Source of the DNA: Fibrobacter sp.
Lineage (GTDB): Bacteria > Fibrobacterota > Fibrobacteria > Fibrobacterales > Fibrobacteraceae
Direction of reading: 5' to 3'
DNA: 55,161 nucleotides
Assembly (NCBI GenBank): GCA_016295375.1
Contig: JAEDLI010000002.1
Span: forward strand, 1-55,161
This document shows, piece after piece, positions 33,238 to 41,173 of the stretch. The notes under the pieces were generated by a model. The model saw only the letters and a program-made list of their open reading frames with translations. It did no database searches and had not been told where the DNA came from. Position 1 is the first letter of the stretch. Each line of letters opens with the position of its first letter. The position numbers and the translations under genes are program-made.

Positions 33238-33275
33238 TACAAAAGGACCCCCATGGGGTCCTTTTTTGTATCGGA
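33234..33275 (+). terminator. tRNA-Pro terminator
   Basis: CCGATACAAAAGGACCCC and GGGGTCCTTTTTTGTATCGG pair around CAT. The stem begins inside the tRNA 3' end. Confidence 0.85.
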
Positions 33276-33427
33276 ATGAGCGCGAGATTCTAGAACTCAC
33301 GAAGTGAGTTCGACTGAATCGGCGATGAACGGAGTGAATATAGCCGATTCAGAGATTAAGCCACAGGCTTAACCCGAAGGGCAAAATACGAATGTAATGA
33401 GTATTTTGTCTAATCTCGCTATTCCGA
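33272..33427 (+). ncRNA. tRNA-derived structured repeat, copy 1
   Basis: CGGAAT...ATTCCGA ends can pair like the tRNA acceptor. Inside are GAACTCAC-GAA-GTGAGTTC, then the T-arm half TTCGA, a 99 nt insert (33314-33412), and ATCTCGCT. Insert stems: CTGAATCGGC/GCCGATTCAG, TTAAGCC/GGCTTAA, CAAAATAC/GTATTTTG. Whether it is transcribed is unknown. Confidence 0.6.
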
Positions 33428-33472
33428 TAAAAAGAAGACCACCCTAAAGGGTGGTTTTCTTTTTATACGCGG
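33424..33472 (+). terminator. terminator-like hairpin after copy 1
   Basis: CCGATAAAAAGAAGACCACCC pairs with GGGTGGTTTTCTTTTTAT...CGG. Different sequence from the one after the tRNA, same position and shape. Confidence 0.75.
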
Positions 33473-33631
33473 AATAGCGAGGTTTAAGAACGAGCGACGT
33501 AGTCGTGAGTTCGACTAAATCGCTCGATGAGCGAAGCGAATAATGAGCGATTTAGGGATTAAGCCGTAGGCTTAACCCGAAGGGCAAGAACTGAAGCGTA
33601 GCAAAGTTCTTGTCCAATCTCGCTATTCCGA
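33470..33631 (+). ncRNA. tRNA-derived structured repeat, copy 2
   Basis: Most diverged copy. Insert 33515-33616 (102 nt) sits at the same T-loop point. Stems are CTAAATCGCTC/GAGCGATTTAG and CAAGAACT/AGTTCTTG, both different from the other copies yet perfectly paired. TTAAGCC/GGCTTAA is unchanged. Confidence 0.6.
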
Positions 33632-33671
33632 TACGAAAGGCACCCCCTGTGGGTGCTTTTTTCGTATCGGA
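33628..33671 (+). terminator. terminator-like hairpin after copy 2
   Basis: CCGATACGAAAGGCACCC and GGGTGCTTTTTTCGTATCGG pair around CCTGT. Confidence 0.8.
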
Positions 33672-33822
33672 ATATTGTGCGAGATGAGAACTCACGAAGT
33701 GAGTTCGACTGAATCGGCGATGAACGAAGTGAATATAGCCGATTCAGAGATTAAGCCAAAGGCTTAACCCGAAGGGCAAAATACGAATGTAATGACTATT
33801 TTGTCCAATCTCGCTATTCCGA
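33668..33822 (+). ncRNA. tRNA-derived structured repeat, copy 3
   Basis: Nearly identical to copy 1, insert 33709-33807 (99 nt). The third stem has one mismatch (CAAAATAC/CTATTTTG). No terminator hairpin follows; an ATGAC-family palindrome starts 11 bases later. Confidence 0.6.
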
Positions 33823-33832
33823 CCAACAAGCA

Positions 33833-33880
33833 AATCCCCGCCGGAGCCTGCCCTGAGCCTGTCGAATGGGCGGGGATGAC
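33833..33880 (+). repeat. ATGAC-family palindrome
   Basis: AATCCCCGCC...GGGCGGGGATGAC; the inside matches the copies at 12737 and 12874 in the opposite orientation. Confidence 0.65.
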
Positions 33881-33925
33881 AAGAATAAGACGGTGATGAC
33901 AACGACCGGCGATGAACGCTTTCCC

Positions 33926-34744
33926 CTACCCCCACCGCCGCACGGGATTCGGGCAATGGTCCTCGTGACCATCGGGCCACACCCACACCTCGTCGGCAAA
34001 AGGACACTCCGGCGATCTTCCGTTGCAATCCATACCGGACACGGCACAGGAACCGCCTCGACCTTCGAAATACAGACTTCCTTCGCAACGGACCCTGTCG
34101 GAGTGCAGATCCTTCCGTAACCGATCTACGGCACCTTCGGGCAAGGCAAACCTTTCCCGCAATTCTCGTGACGCACAGCCCAAAAACACCACCGGATTCC
34201 ACTTGATCCGGTTAACGCCGACTCGTTCCGCCCATCGCAAAAGTTCCGACGCAGAATCCGCGTTTTCGCGGTGAAGCGTCACCTGCAGTGAAACAGCGGC
34301 CACAGCCTGCGAACTATCGCCCTCCAGCAACAGCCTACGAACATCCAGCAGTTTTTCCACATTGGCTTTCCACTCGTCTTCGGGCAATCCACCCGTCTCG
34401 TAAGAAAGAGTACTCACCTTGATGTCGCTGCAGGCAAGCAGCAGGCTTTCCAGTCCTTCGTCACTCCCCCACTTTTTAGGAAAACTCCCGTTGGTAGTCA
34501 AGTTCAAAGGAGTCCCGCGACTCATGCACAATTCCAGCAGTTCTTCGAAATGGGAATAAAGTAAAGGTTCTCCCATGGTGGAGGGAATCACCTCCCGCAC
34601 ACCCGCATATTTTTCAATGGAACGCCGAGCCACTTCTATGGGCATCTCACCAAAGCCGGAGGGCCCTCCCCGCTGGTTCAAAAAACACAGCGGGCAGCGT
34701 AAATTACAAGTGTCCGGATTGGTCAGTAAAGTCAGACGGCGCAT
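33926..34744 (-). CDS. radical SAM protein with Cys-rich C-terminus
   Basis: 272 aa. The 4Fe-4S motif CNLRCPLC (Cys13, 17, 20) follows a short N-terminal strand, as usual. STMGEPLLYSHFEELLELC contains the GEP motif that binds SAM. The C-terminal region has four spaced Cys (SCAVSGMDCNGRSPEC...DHCPNP), like a shortened SPASM/twitch domain that could bind a second cluster. These features point to a peptide- or cofactor-modifying enzyme, or an activase. The substrate is unknown and no peptide precursor is seen nearby. It is the last gene of the minus-strand run. Confidence 0.82.
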   Translation of the reverse strand: MRRLTLLTNPDTCNLRCPLCFLNQRGGPSGFGEMPIEVARRSIEKYAGVREVIPSTMGEPLLYSHFEELLELCMSRGTPLNLTTNGSFPKKWGSDEGLESLLLACSDIKVSTLSYETGGLPEDEWKANVEKLLDVRRLLLEGDSSQAVAAVSLQVTLHRENADSASELLRWAERVGVNRIKWNPVVFLGCASRELRERFALPEGAVDRLRKDLHSDRVRCEGSLYFEGRGGSCAVSGMDCNGRSPECPFADEVWVWPDGHEDHCPNPVRRWG

Positions 34745-34769
34745 GGGATAATTCTGATTTCTGACTCCA

Positions 34770-34802
34770 GATTTCGGAGTTGTAATTCCGAACTCCGAAA
34801 TC
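34770..34802. repeat. 12 bp inverted repeat between TrxR-like and radical SAM genes
   Basis: GATTTCGGAGTT and AACTCCGAAATC pair perfectly across nine bases, within a chain of TCTGA/ATTCCGA words. It could be an attenuator or another word-chain repeat. Confidence 0.5.
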
Positions 34803-34813
34803 CAAATTCTGAA

Positions 34814-35689
34814 TTATTTGTTCTCTCTCAGGTACTTAATCGCCGAAAGAGCCGCCCTGGCGCCTTCGCCTACAGCTACAGACACCTGCAAGATACCGCC
34901 GGTACAGTCCCCCGCCGCATAGAGTCCCGGAAGAGTGGTCTGCAAATCGCCGTCCAGCACAAGCTTTCCCTGGTCAAAGGCGGCGCCAGCCTTCAGTGCC
35001 AAATCCGTAGCGTTGGCGCTGCCGAGGGCAACAAACAGCCCGTCAAATTTTTCTTCTGAACCGTCTTCGTAGCGCACGCCCTGAAAAGCACCTTCGCCTA
35101 CCAGGCCCTGCAAATGCCGATTTACGATGCGGACCTTGTCAGGGAATTTTGCAGAAACGTCTGCACCGTTGGTCAAAAGCGTTGCGGAACCCACCACCTG
35201 CAAAAGCTCTTCGGTTTCGTGAAGGGCATATTCGCCGTTTCCAAGCACGGCCACGTTCTTGCCCTTGTAAAAGAAGGAATCGCAGACAGCGCAATAACTA
35301 ACCCCGTGGCCTTCCATCTCGGCCATTCCCGGCAGCGGGTGCTTTTTGCGAGCAGCACCGGTAGCCATGATGCAAACCTTGCCATGATAAGATGCCGTAA
35401 GCCCCTTGGCCACAAACTGCGAACCGTCGAACATCAGGTCCATCACTTCGTCATCTACAATCTGCGCGCCAAGATCCAAGGCCTGTTTCTTGCCCACCTG
35501 CAAAAGTTCTTCGCCGGTCAGGGGCTTTTCTAGGCCGTAATAGTTCTGGATAGCATGGGCTTTAGAAAGCGCACCGCCATCCTTGCCCACCAACAGCACA
35601 TCGAGCCCCGCACGGAGTCCGTACAGCGCCGCAGACACACCCGCAGGGCCATAGCCGAGAATCAAGATATCCGCTTCAAAATTATCCAT
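34814..35689 (-). CDS. thioredoxin-reductase-like FAD oxidoreductase
   Basis: 291 aa from the ATG at 35689, which has GAGGAGGCG before it; the longer frame starting at 35737 overlaps the kinase gene. FAD site ILGYGPAGVSAALYG at residue 10, redox-active CAVC (Cys133/136), NAD(P)-binding VLGNGEYALHE, and the C-terminal FAD motif GLYAAGDCTGG. It fits thioredoxin reductase in length. No thioredoxin gene is adjacent. The partner could be another small redox protein, so the trxB name is withheld. Confidence 0.85.
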   Translation of the reverse strand: MDNFEADILILGYGPAGVSAALYGLRAGLDVLLVGKDGGALSKAHAIQNYYGLEKPLTGEELLQVGKKQALDLGAQIVDDEVMDLMFDGSQFVAKGLTASYHGKVCIMATGAARKKHPLPGMAEMEGHGVSYCAVCDSFFYKGKNVAVLGNGEYALHETEELLQVVGSATLLTNGADVSAKFPDKVRIVNRHLQGLVGEGAFQGVRYEDGSEEKFDGLFVALGSANATDLALKAGAAFDQGKLVLDGDLQTTLPGLYAAGDCTGGILQVSVAVGEGARAALSAIKYLRENK

Positions 35690-35706
35690 CAGCGCCTCCT
35701 CAACGG

Positions 35707-36669
35707 TTAAGCCATCGTTTCCTTGATGCGGGCCCATCCGTCTTCGGGAATCTGGGCGCCCATCACCTGCACCACTTCGTTAGAAACAACGCTTCCCAGG
35801 TTGCCAGAGCGTTCCATGTCCCAGCCGTTCATGTAGCCGTACAAAAATCCCGATGCCCACAGGTCGCCTGCGCCGGTGGTGTCAATGGCCTTTGCAGAAC
35901 CTGCCTGCACGCGGGTCACCACTCCATCTTTGGCAATCAAAGCGCCACGTTTTCCGATTTTCACCACGGCCACTTTCGCCTTCTTGGCAAGCACGTCCAA
36001 TGCCGCCTCTTCCTTGACTCCGGCGTAGGCAAAGGCCTCGTCTTCGTTGGCGATAATGATGTCAATCATCTTTTCTTCGAAAAGTTCATCGAACAACTTG
36101 CGACAGGCATCCACCACACCGAAGCTGCTAAAGTCCAGGGCCGTTTCTACCCCTAGGCTACGGGCAAGGGTAAAGGCCTTCTTGAAACACTCCCCATTGA
36201 AGGCGCGGTAACCTTCAGCGTAAAGCAGACCCACGTCGTCATAGAGGGCGGGAACAAAGTCATCGCTCCCTAAAAAGTCAGACGCCCCAAGGTAAGTCCA
36301 CATGGAACGCTGGGCATCGGGAGTCACCGCCGAAAACACGCAGCCCGTAGCCGCACCGGAAAGTCCCAGCTTGGATTCCACGCCGTTTCGTTCCAGGTGT
36401 TTCTGGAAAATTTTTCCCAAGTCGTCGTCACCGATTTTAGAAATAAAGGCGGCCCGGCCCCCCAAACGGGACAGTCCCACCATGGTATTGCAGGTTGAAC
36501 CACCCGGCACGCGCACAGGGTTCTTCAGCGACAGCAAGAACTTTTCCATCTGAGGCCAGTCCACCATGTTCATGCCGCCCTTCTGCACTCCCTGGGATTC
36601 AATCCAGGAGTCATCCACATTGGCCAGAATATCTACCAGGGCTGCGCCCATTCCCAAAACTTTTTTCAT
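35707..36669 (-). CDS. PfkB-family sugar/nucleoside kinase (adenosine-kinase-like)
   Basis: 320 aa. PfkB signature 1 is seen as GGSTCNTMVGLSRLGG near residue 56 and signature 2 as DTTGAGDLWASGFLYG near 264, whose Asp is the catalytic base. The pattern is closest to the adenosine-kinase/ribokinase branch; the substrate is inferred. Its ATG overlaps the rhomboid stop by one base, and the TrxR-like gene follows 17 bp after, so the three are one operon. Confidence 0.85.
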   Translation of the reverse strand: MKKVLGMGAALVDILANVDDSWIESQGVQKGGMNMVDWPQMEKFLLSLKNPVRVPGGSTCNTMVGLSRLGGRAAFISKIGDDDLGKIFQKHLERNGVESKLGLSGAATGCVFSAVTPDAQRSMWTYLGASDFLGSDDFVPALYDDVGLLYAEGYRAFNGECFKKAFTLARSLGVETALDFSSFGVVDACRKLFDELFEEKMIDIIIANEDEAFAYAGVKEEAALDVLAKKAKVAVVKIGKRGALIAKDGVVTRVQAGSAKAIDTTGAGDLWASGFLYGYMNGWDMERSGNLGSVVSNEVVQVMGAQIPEDGWARIKETMA

Positions 36670-37601
36670 CAGTAACCTCTCCTACGGCGCAGCCTCTCGC
36701 TGGCCTTCAACAAAAACTGCCGTTCAGATTCCGTCAGCGACTGGATTCCTTCTGCATTGACTTTTTTCAAGATTTCATCCATCCGCTTCTGTTCGTCCAT
36801 GTAAAAGACTTCGCCTTCCAGAACTTCGGGTTCTTCGACACGAGCTTCTGTCCTTTGCCCATTGCGATTTTCGGTATCAAAGGGATTGTTCCATTTTTTA
36901 TAGCGGCCGGGATGTTTGGAGAACAAGCGGAAAAATCCGGACAAGGGCGAATTGTAAAGAATACTGGAACACTTGGTAAAAATATTCTGGTACAAGGCCA
37001 TATAAATAAAGCCCGCCACCACGCCACCCAAATGGGCAAAGTGGGCAATGGTATCGCCGGTATTTGCAAACATCACGTCAAAGGCGACCATCACCCACAT
37101 GGCATGCTTGATTTTCATGGGAATAATGAAGAACATCAAGATGCGTCTTTCCGGGAAAAACTTGTAATAAGCAACAAACACGCCCATCAAGGCACCAGAG
37201 GCTCCGATAATGGGATTATGGGTGAGTCCCAAAATACTCATGCCAACACTGAATATGGCCGCAAATATTCCACAGAAGAAATACATGAAGGCAAAATGCT
37301 TGGTACCCATCCATTCCCCGACCTCTGCACCGAACATCCAGAGCATCAGCATATTGAAAAAGAAATGCATAAAATCCACATGAATAAACATGTAGGTCAC
37401 GTAACGCCAAGCCTCGAAGGGTGCGGTCGGCAAAAAGGCTCCAAAGTAGAGGATATACTCCTGAAGCGAGCCATATCCGACACCGGGCAGATTCAAATGC
37501 AGTCCCAGCATGCCACCCACGATGGCCGCAATCGCAAACACCACAGCGTTTGAAATCAGCAGGACTCGAATAACTTTGGGTAAGAATCGAAAAGGAGTCA
37601 T
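36669..37601 (-). CDS. rhomboid-family intramembrane serine protease
   Basis: 310 aa with six hydrophobic segments in the first ~220 residues. Catalytic Ser135 in IGASGALMG and His190 in AHFAHLGGVVAG; the HxxxN-like FMHFFFNMLML helix is also present. The C-terminal ~90 residues are a charged cytoplasmic tail (RRRRG at the end). It cleaves membrane proteins within the bilayer; targets unknown. Three bases separate it from coaD. Confidence 0.92.
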   Translation of the reverse strand: MTPFRFLPKVIRVLLISNAVVFAIAAIVGGMLGLHLNLPGVGYGSLQEYILYFGAFLPTAPFEAWRYVTYMFIHVDFMHFFFNMLMLWMFGAEVGEWMGTKHFAFMYFFCGIFAAIFSVGMSILGLTHNPIIGASGALMGVFVAYYKFFPERRILMFFIIPMKIKHAMWVMVAFDVMFANTGDTIAHFAHLGGVVAGFIYMALYQNIFTKCSSILYNSPLSGFFRLFSKHPGRYKKWNNPFDTENRNGQRTEARVEEPEVLEGEVFYMDEQKRMDEILKKVNAEGIQSLTESERQFLLKASERLRRRRGY

Positions 37602-37603
37602 AG

Positions 37604-38107
37604 TTAACGGCTAGTTTTCAATAACAAGGGAATGACTTCAACATGGACATAGTTCGAAAGCAGTTCTCGACCATCTACCGTATCCGAAACGCCGGCCTTC
37701 AAGAGTTCGCGAACCACGGAACTGCTTAGCGACAGGTGTTCCGAGGCGCTGGAGAAAAAAACCGTTTCGCATTCGGGATAAAGAGTCCGATTGTTCCAGG
37801 CGATGGACTGTTCATATTCAACATCCATAGCACCGCGCACGCCCCGAACCAAAAACTTCGAACCGACGCTTTTCATAAAATCCACAGTCAGTCCATCATA
37901 AGATGTCACTTTCACGTTCGGGATACCCGCAATAGACTTGTTTATGAAGGTCAAGCGGTCCGACTCTGAAAACATATTCTTCTTGGAAGCATTTACGGCA
38001 AGGACTATCCACAGTTCGTCGAAAAGAGCCGCAGCCCTTTTAACAATGTCCAAATGCCCCAAGGTAAACGGATCAAAAGATCCTGCAAATACAGCAATTT
38101 TTTCCAT
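37604..38107 (-). CDS. coaD: phosphopantetheine adenylyltransferase
   Basis: 167 aa. It makes dephospho-CoA from ATP and 4'-phosphopantetheine. The nucleotidyl-transferase motif is AVFAGSFDPFTLGHLDIV (His of TLGH at about 19). The family signature FLVRGVRGAMDVEYE and the ending SSSVVRELLKAG are present. A TATATTTA box ends four bases before the ATG, so the mRNA may be leaderless. Confidence 0.96.
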   Translation of the reverse strand: MEKIAVFAGSFDPFTLGHLDIVKRAAALFDELWIVLAVNASKKNMFSESDRLTFINKSIAGIPNVKVTSYDGLTVDFMKSVGSKFLVRGVRGAMDVEYEQSIAWNNRTLYPECETVFFSSASEHLSLSSSVVRELLKAGVSDTVDGRELLSNYVHVEVIPLLLKTSR

Positions 38108-38111
38108 GCTG

Positions 38112-38119
38112 TAAATATA
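38112..38119 (-). promoter_or_regulatory. TAnnTTTA box, coaD
   Basis: TATATTTA on the minus strand, four bases before the ATG at 38107. Confidence 0.5.
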
Positions 38120-38139
38120 GTTTTATGCCAGATTCACAA

Positions 38140-38217
38140 AGCTAGTTACTAGTTACTGGTTACTAGAGAAATCTTGCATAAATCAACTTGTAACTACTTT
38201 GACCTACAAATCACTAA
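38140..38217. repeat. GTTACTAG word chain between rsmD and coaD
   Basis: CTAGTTACTAGTTACTGGTTACTAGAG, then CTTGTAACTA in the reverse sense. Related to chains at 8216 and 48585. Confidence 0.6.
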
Positions 38218-38745
38218 CGAGGATTCCCCATAGCGGCGGACCTGAACCAGTCCAGCGTCGGAGGCCTCTTTGACCCATGCAGGCAGATTTCGACTGGGCG
38301 CCTCGAACACGGCCACACCACCAGGATTCAGCCACTGCCAGAAAGAGCGCAAGTCCGGATAATCCATATCCTTGAAGGGCGGATCTGCATATATCAAATC
38401 AAACCCTCCCTCGGCACACAGTTCCTCTTTTTCCAGGGCCAAGGCATTCTTTTCGTACAAAGTAAGTTTCTTTTCCAAGGACAATGTCTTGTACCCCTGC
38501 AGCAAAAGATGCGCTTGGGAATGAACCATTTCCACAGCCACCACATGGGCCGCTCCACGGCTCAAGGCCTCAATTCCCATAATGCCCGAACCGGCAAACA
38601 GGTCCAGTATGCGGAATCCATCAACGCTTTGCAAAATGTTAAAAAGAGCCTCACGGGTCCTCGAACCCGTTGGCCTAGTTTTCATACTGGGAGGAGAAGG
38701 GACCATCCGTCCACGAAGGTCCCCGCCCGTAATGCGAATTGGCAT
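38194..38745 (-). CDS. rsmD: 16S rRNA (guanine966-N2)-methyltransferase
   Basis: 183 aa. N-terminal MPIRITGGDLRGRMV and RPTGSRTREALFNIL are typical of RsmD. SAM-binding motif ILDLFAGSGIMGIEALSRGA and catalytic loop YADPPF (usual form N/D-PPF) are seen. It methylates G966 of 16S rRNA. It begins directly after the pilN-like stop, and coaD follows after a repeat chain; rsmD-coaD is a common pairing. Confidence 0.94.
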   Translation of the reverse strand: MPIRITGGDLRGRMVPSPPSMKTRPTGSRTREALFNILQSVDGFRILDLFAGSGIMGIEALSRGAAHVVAVEMVHSQAHLLLQGYKTLSLEKKLTLYEKNALALEKEELCAEGGFDLIYADPPFKDMDYPDLRSFWQWLNPGGVAVFEAPSRNLPAWVKEASDAGLVQVRRYGESSLVICRSK

Positions 38746-39756
38746 TTAAGGAACCACGAACATCACGAACTGCATTGAGCTCTGGATGTCACGCTTGGCA
38801 AAAATCATTTCCATCTTCGTGACGCCTACACGAACTGGAGATTCCAGCAGAGCAGAAGCAAAATTCTGCAGTTCCGGAAAATCCGAATTGGCAGACACCG
38901 TGTAAGAGTAGCGTTTGTACACGCCAAAATCCTCTACAGCAGGCTTTTCGAGCCCCTTGAAATTCAGTTTGGCATTGGTTGCAAGAACCTTCAACGCCTT
39001 GAGTTCTTCTGCAACTTCGGCCGTCTTCACAAAGTTCTTAACAGCTGTCAAGTTCGGTGAGGAAACATTAAACAAGCCAAAAGCGGTAATGTCCGTAGCT
39101 GGAGCATTTTCCGGCAGTGGAGGAGTTCTGAAATCGGAACTAACTGCCTTCACCCTTTCCAAAAAACTCCGCTGGGAAGTGGGTTTGGCGGCTACACCAC
39201 GAATATAGTAGTAGTTGGGCGTTTGGAAAATGCAATCCGAAAAGCCCACATCATCGGGAGTTGCCGTTGCAAGGAAAGTAAGGAACTGAGCACTAGCCGC
39301 TTTCTGGTAAGAAATTTTTTCTAGCGGCAAGTAAGACTCATAACTCTTCCGGCTATTATTGTACAATGCTTGGGGATTGATTTCTGCAACCACCTGTTTT
39401 ACAGACATTCCCTCACGCATCTTAAGCACAGCACGTTCGGCAGCAGCTTCCGCCTCCAACAGCCCGCCGGCTGTGGTGGTCTGTCCGGCACCCAAGGTCA
39501 AGGCTTGGCTCGGGTCCTCTGCCCCTATCAAGGACAGATAGGCTTCAGGCAACGCTCCTTGCAGGGGAGTTGGAACGCCAAACACACTCAAGAAACAGCT
39601 GAACACAACAAAAACAAAGGCCGCAGCCAAACCTGCAGTCAGCAACTTGGACTTAGAAGACTTTCTTGCCGCGCGGACATCGGTCACATGGACCGGGTTC
39701 ACATTCTCCATCAGGGAGGAACGCTCAGCAGCCTCAATAAGGTTCAAGTGAATCAT
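38746..39756 (-). CDS. pilN: PilN-like type IV pilus/T2SS alignment protein
   Basis: 336 aa, bitopic: a cytoplasmic N-terminus with MIHLNLIEAAERSS (the PilN consensus is M-I-x-I-N-L-L), one membrane helix near residues 40-62, and a large periplasmic part. It overlaps pilM by four bases, and PilM binds exactly this N-terminal motif in known systems. The N-terminal tail before the membrane is longer than usual. The periplasmic region is also longer than a simple PilN, so it may cover part of the PilO role. Confidence 0.65.
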   Translation of the reverse strand: MIHLNLIEAAERSSLMENVNPVHVTDVRAARKSSKSKLLTAGLAAAFVFVVFSCFLSVFGVPTPLQGALPEAYLSLIGAEDPSQALTLGAGQTTTAGGLLEAEAAAERAVLKMREGMSVKQVVAEINPQALYNNSRKSYESYLPLEKISYQKAASAQFLTFLATATPDDVGFSDCIFQTPNYYYIRGVAAKPTSQRSFLERVKAVSSDFRTPPLPENAPATDITAFGLFNVSSPNLTAVKNFVKTAEVAEELKALKVLATNAKLNFKGLEKPAVEDFGVYKRYSYTVSANSDFPELQNFASALLESPVRVGVTKMEMIFAKRDIQSSMQFVMFVVP

Positions 39757-40667
39757 ACTTCCTCCATAAGGTTCAAGGCCGCGCCGATAGCACCAGCACA
39801 GCTAAGAACCGCAGCAGAGTCTTCTTCTTCCACCGGAAGTCTTAGACTGGAGAAGGAGTCCATCAAAACAATCTGGTATTCAGGAAGAACACCCTGCAGA
39901 CTCTTCATAAACAATGGATCCGTCGCCAGTTCGCCACATAGGTGTATTTGCTTGACATCAAAAGAAACGTCATCTTCTTTGGCAAAATCAATCTGTTCAC
40001 GAATGCCGTTGGCCAGGAATCCGTATGCCTCTTCAGCGGACTTGTCCACAAGGGAAAGGGTTGAAACACAACGCAAATCCTGGAGTCGATCCTTGGAAAT
40101 CCACATCATTGTAACGCCAGCGAAATCAGCCTTGATTACACATTCCAGTCCGTCAATATGGTCTGCGGCATCCATCAAGTTTAGTAACGAGAGTACATCC
40201 ACTTCCATAGTCTCAGGCGCTAACGCCTTGTTGCGGAAGCCTTTACGAACGCCATCCACCCATTCTCGGCGAACCGCAATCAACAGAACGGTTTCGCCAA
40301 CGGTAGCATCACCGCACAGGACTTGATAGTCCATGATATAGGAGCCCTTTTCGGCGTTGGTAATGAGCCCCAAATACCATTCCAGGTAATCTTCACGATT
40401 GGCGCATGCCTCAACCGGGACAAACACCTGTCTGATGATAGATCGGAAAGCCGGAATAGACAAGGACACAGCCTCCACAGATTCTTGCTGGATTGATTCC
40501 AACCAAGCCTGGAGGACCGTTTCAAAAGTGTAAACATCGTCCAGAGGACTGGTGCCAGTCTGAAGAATCGCCGTGCGCAAAACACGCTTCTCAGCGGAGT
40601 CTACCAGAGCCACTTTTAGGGATGCATCCCCAACCTCAATACCTAGATAGATCTTCGTATCACTCAT
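39753..40667 (-). CDS. pilM: PilM-like actin-fold ATPase
   Basis: 304 aa. N-terminal YLGIEVGDASLKVALVD is the phosphate-1 motif of the actin/FtsA/PilM fold. Further SxPA (LSIPAFRSII) and C-terminal ADP-binding ALSCAGAIGAALNL segments fit. It would assemble on the cytoplasmic side and hold PilN. Its stop overlaps the pilN start by four bases. The motor pilB lies 5 kb away at 45108 on the same strand. Confidence 0.75.
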   Translation of the reverse strand: MSDTKIYLGIEVGDASLKVALVDSAEKRVLRTAILQTGTSPLDDVYTFETVLQAWLESIQQESVEAVSLSIPAFRSIIRQVFVPVEACANREDYLEWYLGLITNAEKGSYIMDYQVLCGDATVGETVLLIAVRREWVDGVRKGFRNKALAPETMEVDVLSLLNLMDAADHIDGLECVIKADFAGVTMMWISKDRLQDLRCVSTLSLVDKSAEEAYGFLANGIREQIDFAKEDDVSFDVKQIHLCGELATDPLFMKSLQGVLPEYQIVLMDSFSSLRLPVEEEDSAAVLSCAGAIGAALNLMEEV

Positions 40668-40702
40668 ATACTCAACGACTTATGAAAACGTACACCCTAA
40701 AA

Positions 40703-41164
40703 CTAATCAAAAATCACCCCCTGTAGGAGGCCTTCCAGTTTTTTCTTGCCGATTCCGGGCACTTTTTCCAAATCCTGAGGGCCTGAAAAGGGGCCGTTTT
40801 GGACGCGAAACGCCAAAATTTTCTCGGCAAGCTTGGGTCCAACCCCCTTCAAGGCACACAATTCCTCTACCCCGGCAGAATTGACATGTATGGGCAAATT
40901 CGGCTTTTTTTGCTTGTTTTTCGCGTTTTTTCGTTTTTTTGCCTTATGTTCGGATGAATCAACTACGGCTACTTTGTTCGTAACCCCACTAAAGCCGGGT
41001 CCGGACTTTTTCGAGATATAATCCCTTTCAGCGACATATTCCAAGTTGGAGTATGTATCCACCTGCCCAATGGCGGGTACACCCCAGGGTAGATAGCGGA
41101 AAACCAGCCCAAGTACCAAAAAGACCAGGGCCATGCGGAGGATCTGTTTTTCGGGAGCGTTCAT
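40703..41164 (-). CDS. ComEA-like helix-hairpin-helix DNA-binding protein
   Basis: 153 aa from the ATG at 41164; a GTG three codons upstream is also possible. An N-terminal membrane anchor (ILRMALVFLVLGLVFRYLPW) leads to a Lys/Asn-rich linker, then a double HhH domain: IHVNSAGVEELCALKGVGPKLAEKILAFR and LEKVPGIGKKKLEGLL. This is the ComEA layout for periplasmic DNA uptake. Its place directly before pilM/pilN suggests a natural competence role with the pilus machinery. Confidence 0.8.
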   Translation of the reverse strand: MNAPEKQILRMALVFLVLGLVFRYLPWGVPAIGQVDTYSNLEYVAERDYISKKSGPGFSGVTNKVAVVDSSEHKAKKRKNAKNKQKKPNLPIHVNSAGVEELCALKGVGPKLAEKILAFRVQNGPFSGPQDLEKVPGIGKKKLEGLLQGVIFD

Positions 41165-41173
41165 CAGGAGCAC

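Noticed and set aside
33110..33307. 65-codon frame across tRNA-Pro
   Set aside because: It reads through the tRNA and its terminator; a structural RNA explains the sequence.
32937..33822. CRISPR array or integron attC cassettes
   Set aside because: Units are ~160 nt with tRNA ends and internal hairpins. There are no short identical repeats with unique spacers, no attC core boxes, and no cas or integrase gene.
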